Assembly: GCA_018823175.1 (NCBI GenBank)
Contig: JAHJIY010000050.1
Location: forward strand, 1 to 34,099
Reading direction: 5' to 3'
DNA: 34,099 bases
Origin: Pseudomonadota bacterium
GTDB taxonomy: Bacteria; Desulfobacterota; Desulfobulbia; Desulfobulbales; JAHJIY01
Shown: one piece after another, positions 1 to 8,167 of the stretch
How positions within the stretch are numbered: the stretch's first letter is position 1
Layout: every line of letters starts with the position of its first letter
Notes under the pieces: model-generated
Databases searched by the model: none
What the model was told of the DNA's origin: nothing
The model's input: only the letters and a program-made list of their open reading frames with translations
Position numbers and translations under genes: made by a program

Positions 1-247
1 GATGCAAGGCGACGACGATGTTGATAATACTTGGGTATATCAACGAGTTGTCAACACAGCAGATGCGCCGCTCTCGGGCGCCCCGTTGGGCGGCGGGTGA
101 ATATCTATCCCAGCGGCTGAACAAGTATTTTTGACGCAACTACAACCACCTGATCTGATAAACAGCTCTAAGCCGTCACGGATTCAGGATAATGGAAATC
201 AGGGAACATTTCACCATTTAATCCCCCCATCTTCCTGAATCTTCTCT
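1..247. other. Left-edge non-coding segment
   Basis: No convincing gene. One forward frame is open from the window edge to a TGA at 98-100 (about 32 codons), so the tail of a gene lying further left cannot be excluded, but its composition does not identify a family. An 8-bp inverted repeat (GATTCAGG near 179-186 and CCTGAATC near 234-241) sits just downstream of the minus-strand ABC-F gene. It lacks a T-tract and is only a weak terminator candidate. Confidence 0.3.
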
Positions 248-1870
248 TCAGGCCTTGGCGGTTTTTTCCAGATAATACTGATAGTTCCCCTCATAGATTC
301 GCATCTCGCCATGATCAATTTCAAAGACCCGGTTGACCAGGGCCCGCAAAAAGTGACGGTCGTGGCTGACCAGAACCACGGTGCCAGCGAACTTCTGCAG
401 GGCATCAAGCAGGGTTTCCCGCGACTGGATATCAAGATGGTTGGTCGGCTCATCGAGGATTAAAAGATTGAGGGGCCGGGCCAGAATAGTTGCCAACACC
501 AGCCGGCTCTTCTCGCCGCCGGAAAGATTAGCAACCCGTTTATCGACCTCATCTCCCCGAAAGAGAAAGGCGGCCAGCAGATTGCGGATCACCCCGATAT
601 TGGCTTCGGGCAGCACGCCCTGCACGGTATCGAAAACCGTGAGCTTTGGGTCCAATAGCTCCATGGAATGTTGACTGAAATAACCGGGAAAAACGTTGGC
701 CCCCAGACTGGCGGCACCCGAGCTTGGCTCGATCTGTCCGGCCAGAACTTTCAGAAAGCTCGACTTGCCGGCCCCGTTAACCCCGACCACCGCAACCTTC
801 TCCTGCCGCCGAATCATGCCGGTAACCCCGCCAAACAGTGATTTTTCGCCGCCGGTCGGCAGTGGCCAGACCTTGCCCAAATTCTCCAGCCGGATCACGT
901 CATTACCGCTGCGAGGCGGTTCGGAGAATTCAAATCTGACCACCCGCTGCTCCGGGGGCAGTTCGATGCGCTCAATCTTCTCAATCTTTTTGACCCGGGA
1001 CTGGACCTGGGCGGCGTGCGAGGCCCGAGCGGCAAAGCGGGCGATAAACTCTTCTTCCTTGGCCAGCATCTCCTGCTGACGCCGGTGACTGGCCAGAAGC
1101 TGTTCCCGACGGATCTCCCTTTCCCGCAGATAAAATTCGTAGTTGCCGTTATAGGTGGTGATACTCTGATTGGCGACCTCCACGATCCGATCGACCAGCC
1201 GATTCATGAAATCGCGATCATGACAGGTCATCATCAGCGCCCCCTTGAAGTCATTGGCCAACCAGTTTTCCAGCCAGACGATGGACTCCAGATCAAGATG
1301 GTTGGTCGGCTCGTCGAGCAGCAGAACATCGGGGTTAATCGTCAGAATCCGGGCCAGACCGATCCGCATCTTCCAGCCGCCGCTAAACGATTCAACCGGC
1401 CGATGATAATCTTCCGGGCCAATCCCCAATCCGGTCAACACCGCTTGAGCCCTGCTTTCCAGATCATAGCCACCCCGATGTTCGAACTCCTCGACCACCG
1501 TTCCGTAGCGGGCCAAAAGCGCATCAAGTTCTTCCGGGGCGAGGGGTTCGCCCATCGCCGCTTCCATGCTCCGCATCTGCTCGCCAAGTTCAACGGTTCT
1601 GGCGGAGGCGGCCATTACCTCGGCCAGGGCCGACCGGCCCCTCATCTCCCCGATCTCCTGGGAAAAATAGCCGATCACAATTTGACTGGACCGGGATACT
1701 TCACCCTTGTCCGGCCGCTCTTCCCCGGTAATCAAGCGAAAAATCGTTGTCTTGCCGGCCCCATTCGGCCCAACCAGGCCGATGCGAGCATTGGGGAGGA
1801 TCTGAAAGCTGGCGTCTCGAAAAAGAATCTGGGCCCCGTGCTGCCGGGTGATGTTATTGAGATGAATCAT
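248..1870 (-). CDS. ABC-F family ATPase (ribosome-associated type)
   Basis: Soluble protein of 540 residues with two ABC ATPase domains and no membrane segments, the ABC-F architecture (Uup/EttA/YbiT relatives). Domain 1 has Walker A GPNGAGKTT near residue 34, an SGGWKMR signature and Walker B LLLDEPTNHLD. Domain 2 has GVNGAGKSS, LSGGEKSR and LILDEPTNHLD. Between them lies a charged helical linker (about residues 240-320), which in this family reaches toward the peptidyl-tRNA site. Known members act on translating ribosomes, either resolving stalled states or protecting against antibiotics; which job this one has cannot be told from sequence. The ATG at 1868-1870 follows GGAG at good spacing. 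It has no same-operon neighbour within 130 bp. Subfamily assignment is open; the fold and ATPase identity are very secure. Confidence 0.95.
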   Translation of the reverse strand: MIHLNNITRQHGAQILFRDASFQILPNARIGLVGPNGAGKTTIFRLITGEERPDKGEVSRSSQIVIGYFSQEIGEMRGRSALAEVMAASARTVELGEQMRSMEAAMGEPLAPEELDALLARYGTVVEEFEHRGGYDLESRAQAVLTGLGIGPEDYHRPVESFSGGWKMRIGLARILTINPDVLLLDEPTNHLDLESIVWLENWLANDFKGALMMTCHDRDFMNRLVDRIVEVANQSITTYNGNYEFYLREREIRREQLLASHRRQQEMLAKEEEFIARFAARASHAAQVQSRVKKIEKIERIELPPEQRVVRFEFSEPPRSGNDVIRLENLGKVWPLPTGGEKSLFGGVTGMIRRQEKVAVVGVNGAGKSSFLKVLAGQIEPSSGAASLGANVFPGYFSQHSMELLDPKLTVFDTVQGVLPEANIGVIRNLLAAFLFRGDEVDKRVANLSGGEKSRLVLATILARPLNLLILDEPTNHLDIQSRETLLDALQKFAGTVVLVSHDRHFLRALVNRVFEIDHGEMRIYEGNYQYYLEKTAKA

Positions 1871-2004
1871 GGCTACTCCAAAAAAACCCGGAACTTAGCA
1901 GAATTAAGGAGAAGGGGAAAGTAAAAAGTAGCGGGCAAGTTTTGCCCTTGATCAACACGAAAAACAACTCGCCCGGTTAAATACTTTCAACAGAAATTTC
2001 AAAA

Positions 2005-2286
2005 TTATTTAGAACATTTGACAGGGACAACTTTTCCGCCCCTTTCTTCGTACAATTGGATGGTGGAAACCGCCGGGGCTGCCCCATCTCCCCAGCCCGG
2101 CCCGATGGTCTGAAACAGCTTGAGCCCATCAACGCAGATCACCCGATCAAAGCCTATCTTTGCCAGCGGTCTCGCCGGTCCCGAGCCCAACATAACGTCG
2201 GCTCGCGACGATTCAGTGACTGCCGCAGAAGAAAGACCGGCAGAAAAAACGATAACAAACAAGATCATAACCAAAACTGTCTTCAT
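2005..2286 (-). CDS. Small exported protein of unknown function
   Basis: Predicted product of 93 residues. It begins with a hydrophobic Sec-type signal peptide (about residues 1-21, MKTVLVMILFVIVFSAGLSS) and a plausible cleavage site at the following alanines. The mature part is about 70 residues with only two cysteines (positions 51 and 91), which could form a disulfide in the periplasm, and ends in VPVKCSK. The ATG at 2284-2286 is preceded by GAGGT at good distance. An upstream in-frame extension to 2412 runs into a dispersed repeat and is rejected. No known domain is recognised. Confidence 0.7.
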   Translation of the reverse strand: MKTVLVMILFVIVFSAGLSSAAVTESSRADVMLGSGPARPLAKIGFDRVICVDGLKLFQTIGPGWGDGAAPAVSTIQLYEERGGKVVPVKCSK

Positions 2287-2351
2287 TTTTACGACCTCAG
2301 GAATCTTATTGAAATGAAAAAAATTCACACTGTCCCGCAAATTCAGGGAAT

Positions 2352-2453
2352 AATTGAAGCTCCCCGCGGCAGATAAGCGCAAGACTTCGAGCTGCTGGGG
2401 AATTTGCCGCACAGCAAATACCCTTGGGGTGCGTTTCGTTTTGCCTGTTCAAT
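2352..2453 (+). repeat. Dispersed GC-hairpin repeat, copy A
   Basis: About 100 bp with the same order of blocks as copies at 17370-17563 and 28391-28504. It starts TTGAAGCTCCCCGCGGC, has a partly complementary block GAGCTGCTGGGGAAT, then the conserved tail CCCTTGGGGTGCGTTTC, and ends TTCAAT. The stem-forming halves suggest a folded RNA or a non-autonomous mobile element. It touches the stop codon of the cyclic-nucleotide-type domain gene at 2449, so it lies in the 3' end of that transcript. Confidence 0.75.
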
Positions 2454-2904
2454 CCTTACGGATCATCTTGTTAGCACTATCAGCAATTCGTTTAACAAAT
2501 GTCCTTGAAAAGTAAGAGTTTGTGGTCAGATTTTTATTCATCACAAACAAAACAATCTCCTGAGGAACCCGCAAGAAAATACAAGATCCCTCCGCCCTGA
2601 CCTCAGCCGTGGTAGTACTCTTGGAAATAAGGGAGATTTCACCAAAGATATCCGGCGGTGAAAGGATGGCAATCAACTTTTTGCCTTTACCTTCAGCCTC
2701 CTGAAAAACATTGACCGAGCCCTGATAGATCATCCACAAATATTTTCCCTGCCTACCCTGCTCAATAATGACCTCATTCCCGGCATAATGCTCGATTTCC
2801 ACATATCTGGAAATCATCAGCAGGTTATCATGATCCAATGCACTGAAGACCTCGACCGAAGAAAGAAATTTTTCAACATCCATAAGATCTTGTCTCTCTA
2901 CCAT
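2449..2904 (-). CDS. Cyclic nucleotide-binding-like domain protein
   Basis: 151-residue single-domain protein of the CRP/cNMP-binding beta-barrel fold (PF00027 type). The motif YLWMIYQGSVNVFQ is followed by the phosphate-cassette region FGEISLISKSTTTAEVRA. There is no DNA-binding helix-turn-helix, so it is not a classical CRP/FNR regulator. The cassette keeps the FGE glutamate but has T where cAMP binders carry the phosphate-contacting Arg (usually R-A/T-A), so it may bind another ligand or none. The ATG at 2904 has GGGAG close upstream; an internal Met at 2883 is an alternative. It is divergent from the receiver-DHp gene at 3087, so the two may form a signalling pair, which is inference. Confidence 0.85.
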   Translation of the reverse strand: MVERQDLMDVEKFLSSVEVFSALDHDNLLMISRYVEIEHYAGNEVIIEQGRQGKYLWMIYQGSVNVFQEAEGKGKKLIAILSPPDIFGEISLISKSTTTAEVRAEGSCIFLRVPQEIVLFVMNKNLTTNSYFSRTFVKRIADSANKMIRKD

Positions 2905-3027
2905 TCAACTCCCTGCATACATAGTAATTATCTGATCCAAAGCATCAAAACATACAAACCTTTGACCTATACCACAATTATAATAAAAGAGATTAAATAA
3001 CAGAATCTGGATTAGTCAGACCAAAAG

Positions 3028-3073
3028 ATGCTATGCTGAAAATACTGACTATCAGAAATTTTCAGCATAGCAT
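3028..3073. promoter_or_regulatory. Perfect 16-bp inverted repeat before receiver-DHp gene
   Basis: Arm ATGCTATGCTGAAAAT at 3028-3043 is exactly complementary to ATTTTCAGCATAGCAT at 3058-3073, with a 14-nt loop. It ends directly before the ribosome-binding GGAG (3073-3076) of the gene starting at 3087. No T-tract follows, so it looks like an operator or a translation-controlling mRNA hairpin rather than a terminator. Confidence 0.75.
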
Positions 3074-3086
3074 GGAGATTATTTGG

Positions 3087-3773
3087 ATGAAAGACTCTAC
3101 AATATTTATCGTGGACGATGAACCTTACGTTCTTTCAAGTCTAAAGCGTTTCTTTGTGGATGAAGGGTATTCCGTTGCAACCTTCCCCGATGGGAATAAA
3201 GCCCTTACCGCGTTGGCTGAAACTGAAGTAGCAGTTATCGTAGCTGATTACATGATGCCCGGGATCTCGGGGATTGAAGTTCTGCAAAAAGCCCGCGAAA
3301 TATCTCCAGATACAGTCAGAGTTATGATTACCGGGGCTTTGGATCTTGAGCTGGCGCTGGAAGCCATAAGTCGGGGTGAAGTTTACCGGATCATCGGTAA
3401 ACCATGGCGCGATCAGGAATTGAAGATAACAATCTCCCAATGCGTCGAACAATACAATTTGATCCAGGAGAACTACAGTCTACAAGAAAAAATTATGGAC
3501 CAAGCAAAAGTCGAAATGGTAAAAGCACTGGTCGTCACTTTGAATCATGAGATCAACAATTCACTGGTATTTATCTCCATCGGTATAGATAAACTAAGTC
3601 GTTCCTTTGCCGAAAACAAAATACCTGACAACCATGAAGAATATATGAAGAAAATGAAAGCAAGCTGCAATCAAATCGCCAGCCTCATAAAAAAGATGCG
3701 GAATATCGAAGAAATAAAAATGACCGAATATCTAAGCGGCACAATAATGATCGACTCCAAGGCCTCAAAATAA
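3087..3773 (+). CDS. Response regulator with a DHp-like, ATPase-less C-terminus
   Basis: 228 residues from the ATG at 3087 (GGAG about 10 nt upstream). A longer frame from 3033 starts inside the inverted repeat and is less likely. Residues 5-120 are a receiver domain with acidic pair D10-D11, phosphoacceptor D54 in VADYMMPG and K105 in GKPW; the GALDLELALEAI and YRIIGKPW segments resemble RpfG/hybrid-type receivers. A helical linker (about 120-145) leads to ALVVTLNHEINNSL (about 147-160), an H-box like that of histidine kinases with candidate H154. After it come only about 70 helical residues and no HATPase motifs. It may be a phosphotransfer or dimerisation module, or a kinase remnant. The length is intact, with no frameshift visible. 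Confidence 0.85.
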   Translation: MKDSTIFIVDDEPYVLSSLKRFFVDEGYSVATFPDGNKALTALAETEVAVIVADYMMPGISGIEVLQKAREISPDTVRVMITGALDLELALEAISRGEVYRIIGKPWRDQELKITISQCVEQYNLIQENYSLQEKIMDQAKVEMVKALVVTLNHEINNSLVFISIGIDKLSRSFAENKIPDNHEEYMKKMKASCNQIASLIKKMRNIEEIKMTEYLSGTIMIDSKASK

Positions 3774-3959
3774 TTTCCAAGAAAATTATTCTTTTATTTC
3801 TGGGGAGTGCTTGTCAGCAAAAAAAGGACTCAATTAAAATCCAAGTACTTTCTTCGACCGGGAAGCAATCGCCGCCTGGTCAGCAGGCAAATCCTCCGGA
3901 CCAGTCAGGCCATATCGGAAATAACATTCCCGGATCAGGAAAAACTTGCCCCTGTTTTC

Positions 3960-4169
3960 TCACATCATCCGAACCCGACCGCAATCCGGGCAGACCCAGG
4001 TCGGACCGTTGGTGATCCCCCATTTGTTCTCATCAAAGCAATCAGCGCAGATCTGAAAACCACACGGGCAGTTCCAGCAAAACGGCAAGTCCCGGCGACA
4101 ACAATGACACTGAAAATTTTTGCCACCCCGTCGCCGCTGCGAATATGACATTTTTTCATTTTTTTTCAT
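3960..4169 (-). CDS. Cysteine-rich zinc-ribbon miniprotein
   Basis: About 69 residues from the ATG at 4169, or 63 from the Met at 4151; neither has a strong ribosome-binding site. The C-terminal 50 residues hold repeated Cys pairs (CHCC, CWNCPC, CADC, CPDC) with conserved-looking aromatic and Gly residues, typical of a double zinc ribbon. The Lys/Arg-rich N-terminus could contact nucleic acid. It is convergent with the receiver-DHp gene and divergent from coaX. The function is unknown. The cysteine spacing argues for a real gene, while the start is uncertain. Confidence 0.65.
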   Translation of the reverse strand: MKKNEKMSYSQRRRGGKNFQCHCCRRDLPFCWNCPCGFQICADCFDENKWGITNGPTWVCPDCGRVRMM

Positions 4170-4335
4170 GCAGCTATCGTATCCCCCAAACCACCGGTTA
4201 ATGAGGCCTGGCAATTTCCGGGCATTTGCCTTATCTTTCTGTTAAAATCAAAGCCATTAAGGGTTGACCATGGCACGAGATGCCGGGTCAAACCCAATTT
4301 ACTTTACGATCTTTTTACGGTTCAGGACAACAAAT

Positions 4336-5106
4336 ATGCTTCTCGCAATTGATGTTGGCAACACCCATACGGTAATCGGTTTATTCAAAAAAAAAGAATT
4401 ATTTCACCACTGGCGAGTCAAAACCGATCCGGCCAATACTGCTGACGAACTTGCCTCCCAATTTTACTCCCTCTTTGCAATGGAGAAAATCAACTTTTCC
4501 CAGATCAAAGGAGTAATTATTGCCTCGGTTGTCCCGCCAATGCAATATGCCTGGACCAATTTCTCACAAAAGCATCTCTCCCTGCAACCCCTGCAGGTCG
4601 ACAGCACAATCCGGACCGGGATGAAAATCCTGATCGATACCCCGTCGGAATTGGGTGCCGACCGGATCGTCAACTCGGTGGCCGCCTACGCCAGATACCA
4701 CACCGCCCTGGTGGTGGTCGATTTCGGCACCGCCATCACCTTTGACTGCGTATCGGCAACCGGCGACTATCTGGGCGGCGCCATCGCCCCCGGCCTGTCT
4801 ATCTCTTTAGAAGCGCTGGGGAAAAGAACAGCCAAATTGCCCCGGGTAGACATCTCCTCTCCTCCGGACAACCCGATCGGCACCAACACCGTGGCCGCGA
4901 TCAAATCAGGAGTACTGTTCGGCTATGGCGGCATGGTCGAAGGATTAATCGCGAGAATCAAGGAGCAATTCCAACCCGAAACTCCTACAGTTATAGCCAC
5001 TGGCGGCATGGCCGCCATTATCGCCCCCTACGCGCCATCAATCGAAGCGGTCTCCCCAATGCTTACCCTGGAAGGCTTGAGAATTCTTTATGAAAAAAAT
5101 CTCTGA
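4336..5106 (+). CDS. coaX: Type III pantothenate kinase
   Basis: Phosphorylates pantothenate, the first step of coenzyme A synthesis, in the cytoplasm. The 256 residues match the usual length. Motifs include the N-terminal phosphate loop DVGNTHTVIGLF (residues 6-17), GADR in the pantothenate-binding region, VVDFGTAITFD (actin-like second phosphate motif), GGAIAPGL, and the late IATGG motif. This is the ASKHA-fold CoaX family, unrelated to CoaA. The start at 4336 follows AGGA; an in-frame extension to 4264 would put a non-family N-terminus ahead of MLLAIDVGNT. It overlaps the next gene by 17 bp, so the two are probably translated together. Confidence 0.95.
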   Translation: MLLAIDVGNTHTVIGLFKKKELFHHWRVKTDPANTADELASQFYSLFAMEKINFSQIKGVIIASVVPPMQYAWTNFSQKHLSLQPLQVDSTIRTGMKILIDTPSELGADRIVNSVAAYARYHTALVVVDFGTAITFDCVSATGDYLGGAIAPGLSISLEALGKRTAKLPRVDISSPPDNPIGTNTVAAIKSGVLFGYGGMVEGLIARIKEQFQPETPTVIATGGMAAIIAPYAPSIEAVSPMLTLEGLRILYEKNL

Positions 5107-6031
5107 AATCACCCCGGTCACGCCGGCAATCCTTGTAAAAGGGGACACCATCGGCCTGATTGCGCCGGCCGGACCGGTACTTAGCGAAAACGAATTTCAA
5201 GCCGGGGCCAAAATTCTGGCGGAGATGGGTTTCAGAATAAAATCCAGCCGCAACCTGCGGGCCACTGACCATTATCTGGCTGGTTCCGACCAACAGCGGG
5301 CCACCGATTTCTGCGATTTATGGCAGGACCCGAAGGTAAAAGCAATCATGGCCGTGCGCGGCGGGTATGGCTCTATCCGGATGCTGCCGATGGTCAAGAT
5401 GGATCTGGTCAGGCAAAACCCGAAAATATTCATCGGCTTCAGTGACGTCAGCGTCCTGCTCAACAACATCTTCACCGCAACCGGCGTGATCACCTTTCAC
5501 GGCCCGATGCTGACCACCCTGCCCCGGAGCGACCAGGACTCCCTGCAGTCTTTATTTGACCTGCTGACTCGTCCACCGCTGACAAAAATCAAACCGAGCA
5601 AACTGGAAATCATCACCCCAGGCAAAGCGCAAGGCATCCTGCTGGGCGGCAATCTGACCACCCTGAGCCAGTTACTGGCGACACCATATGAGCAACCATG
5701 GCAAGACATCATCCTGTTCATCGAAGACGTGGGCGAAGCGCCCTACCGCATTGATCGGATGCTGACCCAACTCAAAGAATCCGGACGTCTAGACAAGCTA
5801 AGCGGACTGATTATGGGTTCGTTTTATGATGGCGGGAACAGCGCACGGGATGACACCGAACTTATCTGGCAACGGGCCAAGGAGTTAAGCGAAGACAAAT
5901 TCCCGGTCTGGGCAAATTTTCCGATTGGCCACACCGCAAGAAACCAGATCATACCGATCGGGATTAGGGCTGAAATGGACTCCGACCACCGAACGCTGCA
6001 TTTCAAGGAACCAGCCACCCGCCTCCGTTAG
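5090..6031 (+). CDS. LD-carboxypeptidase, peptidase family S66
   Basis: 313 residues, the usual size of LdcA/MccF proteins. The family removes the terminal D-Ala from tetrapeptides in murein recycling (LdcA) or cleaves microcin C (MccF). The expected Ser-Glu-His triad is visible: S95 in VRGGYGSIRML, E212 in FIEDVGEAPYRIDRM and H281 in PIGHTARN. Other family blocks are GLIAPAGPV near the N-terminus, FIGFSDVSVLL, HGPM and GILLGGNLTTL. There is no signal peptide, so it is cytoplasmic, which favours murein recycling. The gene starts inside the end of coaX, implying co-transcription, and is convergent with the acyltransferase (6-bp gap). Confidence 0.93.
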   Translation: MKKISEITPVTPAILVKGDTIGLIAPAGPVLSENEFQAGAKILAEMGFRIKSSRNLRATDHYLAGSDQQRATDFCDLWQDPKVKAIMAVRGGYGSIRMLPMVKMDLVRQNPKIFIGFSDVSVLLNNIFTATGVITFHGPMLTTLPRSDQDSLQSLFDLLTRPPLTKIKPSKLEIITPGKAQGILLGGNLTTLSQLLATPYEQPWQDIILFIEDVGEAPYRIDRMLTQLKESGRLDKLSGLIMGSFYDGGNSARDDTELIWQRAKELSEDKFPVWANFPIGHTARNQIIPIGIRAEMDSDHRTLHFKEPATRLR

Positions 6032-6037
6032 ATACTT

Positions 6038-6757
6038 TTACTGCGCCAGCAACCTGGCCACTTCTTCCTGCATCCGTTCGGCCAATTCTTTTTTCTGTTT
6101 AAGGTCATAACCCGCGATCGAGATCGGCTCTCCCACCCTGATCAATATCCGGCCCGACCTGGGTAGCAATTTACCTTTGGGCAAAATCTCATAACTTCCG
6201 ATAATGGCCACCGGCACCAGAGGCACTCCGGCCTTTATCGCTAAAACCATAGCACCAACCTTAAATGGTTTCAATTTCCCGTCCGGGCTCCGGGTCCCTT
6301 CCGGGAAAACAACAACCGATGCCCCGCCGCTAATCCGCCGGGCCGCGGCGTCAAGACTCTTCACGGCCTGGCGACCATGCGATCGATCAATCGGAATATA
6401 TCCGGCCTGGAGCATCCCGGCCCCAAACAAAGGGACTTTAAATAATTCCTTCTTGGCCAACCAGCGGAAATCAAAATTCGCATACCCCTGCAGAGCAAAA
6501 ATATCAAACTGGCTCTGATGATTTACCACAAAGATATATGGTTTGTCGGGCTCGAGTGATTCCCCACCCTCAACCGTCACCTTTACGCCACCAATACAGG
6601 CAAGAGACCGGGCCCACATTCTCGGGATAACCTGAATTGATTTGGCCGACATCCGCAGAATCACTCCGCCAATAATTGCGGCAACACTAACGATAAAAGT
6701 AAGGATAAACGCCGAGAGGAAGGTTACCAACGCCCGGACAAAAGAAAATATTTTCAT
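6038..6757 (-). CDS. plsC: 1-acylglycerol-3-phosphate O-acyltransferase (PlsC-like)
   Basis: 239-residue membrane-bound acyltransferase that transfers an acyl chain to lysophosphatidic acid to give phosphatidic acid in phospholipid synthesis. The N-terminal hydrophobic stretch (about residues 8-35) is a membrane anchor. The catalytic HX4D motif is NHQSQFD (H80, D85). FPEGTRSPDG (151-160) is the substrate-binding motif, and a VPLVPVAIIG block follows. The ATG at 6757 has AGGA a few bases upstream. Assignment to the PlsC family is secure; substrate choice among lysophospholipids is inferred. Confidence 0.92.
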   Translation of the reverse strand: MKIFSFVRALVTFLSAFILTFIVSVAAIIGGVILRMSAKSIQVIPRMWARSLACIGGVKVTVEGGESLEPDKPYIFVVNHQSQFDIFALQGYANFDFRWLAKKELFKVPLFGAGMLQAGYIPIDRSHGRQAVKSLDAAARRISGGASVVVFPEGTRSPDGKLKPFKVGAMVLAIKAGVPLVPVAIIGSYEILPKGKLLPRSGRILIRVGEPISIAGYDLKQKKELAERMQEEVARLLAQ

Positions 6758-7436
6758 GCTGATCCTCTATAAAAACAAGAGCCAGGTCGCACTGCACCAA
6801 GCCTGATTATCAAGTTTATTTGCAAAAAGCCAAAGGTAACATGACCCAATTCTTTGAGCAAGGACATTGGAAACAGAGGACAAATGGAGACCGCTTTAAT
6901 TAAAGAGGGGGAAGAATATATCACCCCCAAAGAAATGCAGGACAGGCAAGGAGGAGGCTTGCAGACTTAGGCTGTACAATAACATCCTGAAATTAATCAA
7001 AGACCGGAAACAGACACTAACTCCATCGTTAACCCAGGCAGAGAAGGATGAACATCGCCGCTGCCATGCAAGGGTCGCGTCAATAACAACCACAGACCAC
7101 AACCCCCTAGTCAGTAAAATAAAACAGAAAAACACCCGATCAAACATAACTGCCCAATCCCTACCAACCTAATCCAGGCAAACCCCAGAAACAACTGTCC
7201 GGAGATCAGGGAAGATTTATTGTTTGCTTATCTATTACAGGGACTATTAAATGAACTTTTTAAACTACAGAATACTGACAGGCAAAATTTCTAATCATGG
7301 TCCATTTTGTTTAAGCAAAGGAACCTGAACTTCCGCGGGCTCCACATGAAGACCAAGTACTATTCATTGAAAGACGGCTGTGCGAACGCCAGCTCGTCTT
7401 GATGCTGCAAAACAACAGATATCAAACAGGAAAAGA
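6758..7436. other. 679-bp intergenic region, no clear gene
   Basis: No gene is supported. A 28-codon forward frame at 6884-6970 (ATG behind AGGA) has a plausible hydrophilic sequence but is too short to defend. A minus frame covering 6896-7147 has no ribosome-binding site or family features. The right end holds a hairpin at 7371-7400 (separate entry). The rest is AT-rich spacer between the acyltransferase and the respiratory island. Confidence 0.5.
7371..7400 (-). terminator. Weak hairpin terminator of nrfD1 transcript
   Basis: On the minus strand AAGACGAGCTG pairs with CAGCCGTCTT (one bulge) and is followed by a short TTTC run. It sits 37 bp beyond the stop of the small membrane protein at 7437, where the nrfD1-merR1 transcript would end. 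The T-tract is short, so efficiency is doubtful. Confidence 0.4.
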
Positions 7437-7667
7437 TCATTTGCTAATTGACTCCGGCTCCAGAACATCTTCCTGGGTATTCACCAGCGAAATGACACTG
7501 AAAACAACCGGAATTACCGCAAACGGGCCAAGCATCATGAATAATATAAAAGTTAATCCCGCCCAAAAGATTTCACTTTTAGCTTTAGCAAAAGCCTTGA
7601 TTTTAGCAAAACTTCCGATCCCTAACTGAGGTTGACTCTTGATAACCAGATGTGTTAAGGCGCTCAT
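7437..7667 (-). CDS. Small single-span membrane protein
   Basis: 76 residues from the ATG at 7667, preceded by GGAGG at ideal spacing. A longer frame to 7730 lacks such a site. The N-terminal half is basic and soluble (SFAKIKAFAKAKSEIF), followed by one hydrophobic span (about residues 35-62, with FWAGLTFILFMMLGPFAVIP) and a short acidic tail. It is third in the minus-strand set nrfD1-merR1-small protein, 69 bp after merR1. By position it could be an accessory or assembly subunit of the NrfD membrane complex, which is inference. No domain is recognised. Confidence 0.7.
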   Translation of the reverse strand: MSALTHLVIKSQPQLGIGSFAKIKAFAKAKSEIFWAGLTFILFMMLGPFAVIPVVFSVISLVNTQEDVLEPESISK

Positions 7668-7735
7668 GACAGCCTCCTTTTTTAATATCATGAAAGGGAT
7701 GATTCCCCATACATGCTTTTTCTTGACCAACCTTT

Positions 7736-8092
7736 CTAGACTGCTACATCTCCACCGCTTTTGGCACTAACCTCTACCTTCCTCGGCACCAGACCGCTGG
7801 ACATAAACGCGGTACATTCCTTTCTCTTTTCAAATGGACAGTCCGCCACATTCCAACAAGGGGTGTACTGCAGCAGTTTTTTGATGGCCGCGATGCTTAT
7901 GCCATGATCATGAATCATATCACGCAGGCACTGGATCCATTTGACATCATCCATTGTGTAGTAACGCCATTGACCTTTGCGGAGAGGCTTTACCAGATTC
8001 TCCTGCTCATAAATCCGCAGAGTCCTGGGATGAACTTCCAGCATCTTGGCCGCTGTCCCGATTGTGAAAATTGCTTTATCGTCGCCTATCAT
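7736..8092 (-). CDS. MerR-family regulator with C-terminal Cys cluster (module 1)
   Basis: 118 residues from the ATG at 8092, which has a strong GGAGG. An extension to a TTG at 8119 would bury that site. The N-terminus is a MerR winged helix: TIGTAAKMLEVHPRTLRIYEQ (9-30) is the recognition helix-turn-helix, and RYYTMDDVKWIQ the wing and second helix. The usual long dimerisation coiled coil is short (HDHGISIAAIKKLL, 61-74) and is followed by PCW-x5-C-x7-C (C79, C85, C93); with C55 these could hold a metal or Fe-S cluster. The same pattern recurs in the second MerR at 14797-15240, so it is not chance. It is encoded 75 bp after nrfD1 and is probably a redox- or metal-responsive regulator of that transcript. 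Confidence 0.87.
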   Translation of the reverse strand: MIGDDKAIFTIGTAAKMLEVHPRTLRIYEQENLVKPLRKGQWRYYTMDDVKWIQCLRDMIHDHGISIAAIKKLLQYTPCWNVADCPFEKRKECTAFMSSGLVPRKVEVSAKSGGDVAV

Positions 8093-8167
8093 TACTTCCT
8101 CCGTTAAGCTAACCTGCAAGCAGGAGATTCTCCCCTGCCCGCAGGATTATCTTATTGTTGACAGTTA

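Noticed and set aside
1016..1924. 302-codon forward frame opposite the ABC-F gene
   Set aside because: Antisense to a gene with intact ABC motifs; no family features of its own.
2287..2412. In-frame N-terminal extension of the small exported protein
   Set aside because: It is encoded mostly by the dispersed repeat, would bury the signal peptide, and the internal ATG at 2286 has its own ribosome-binding site.
6896..7147. 83-codon minus-strand frame
   Set aside because: No ribosome-binding site, no domain, and an erratic Phe/Leu/Ser-rich composition typical of spurious frames.
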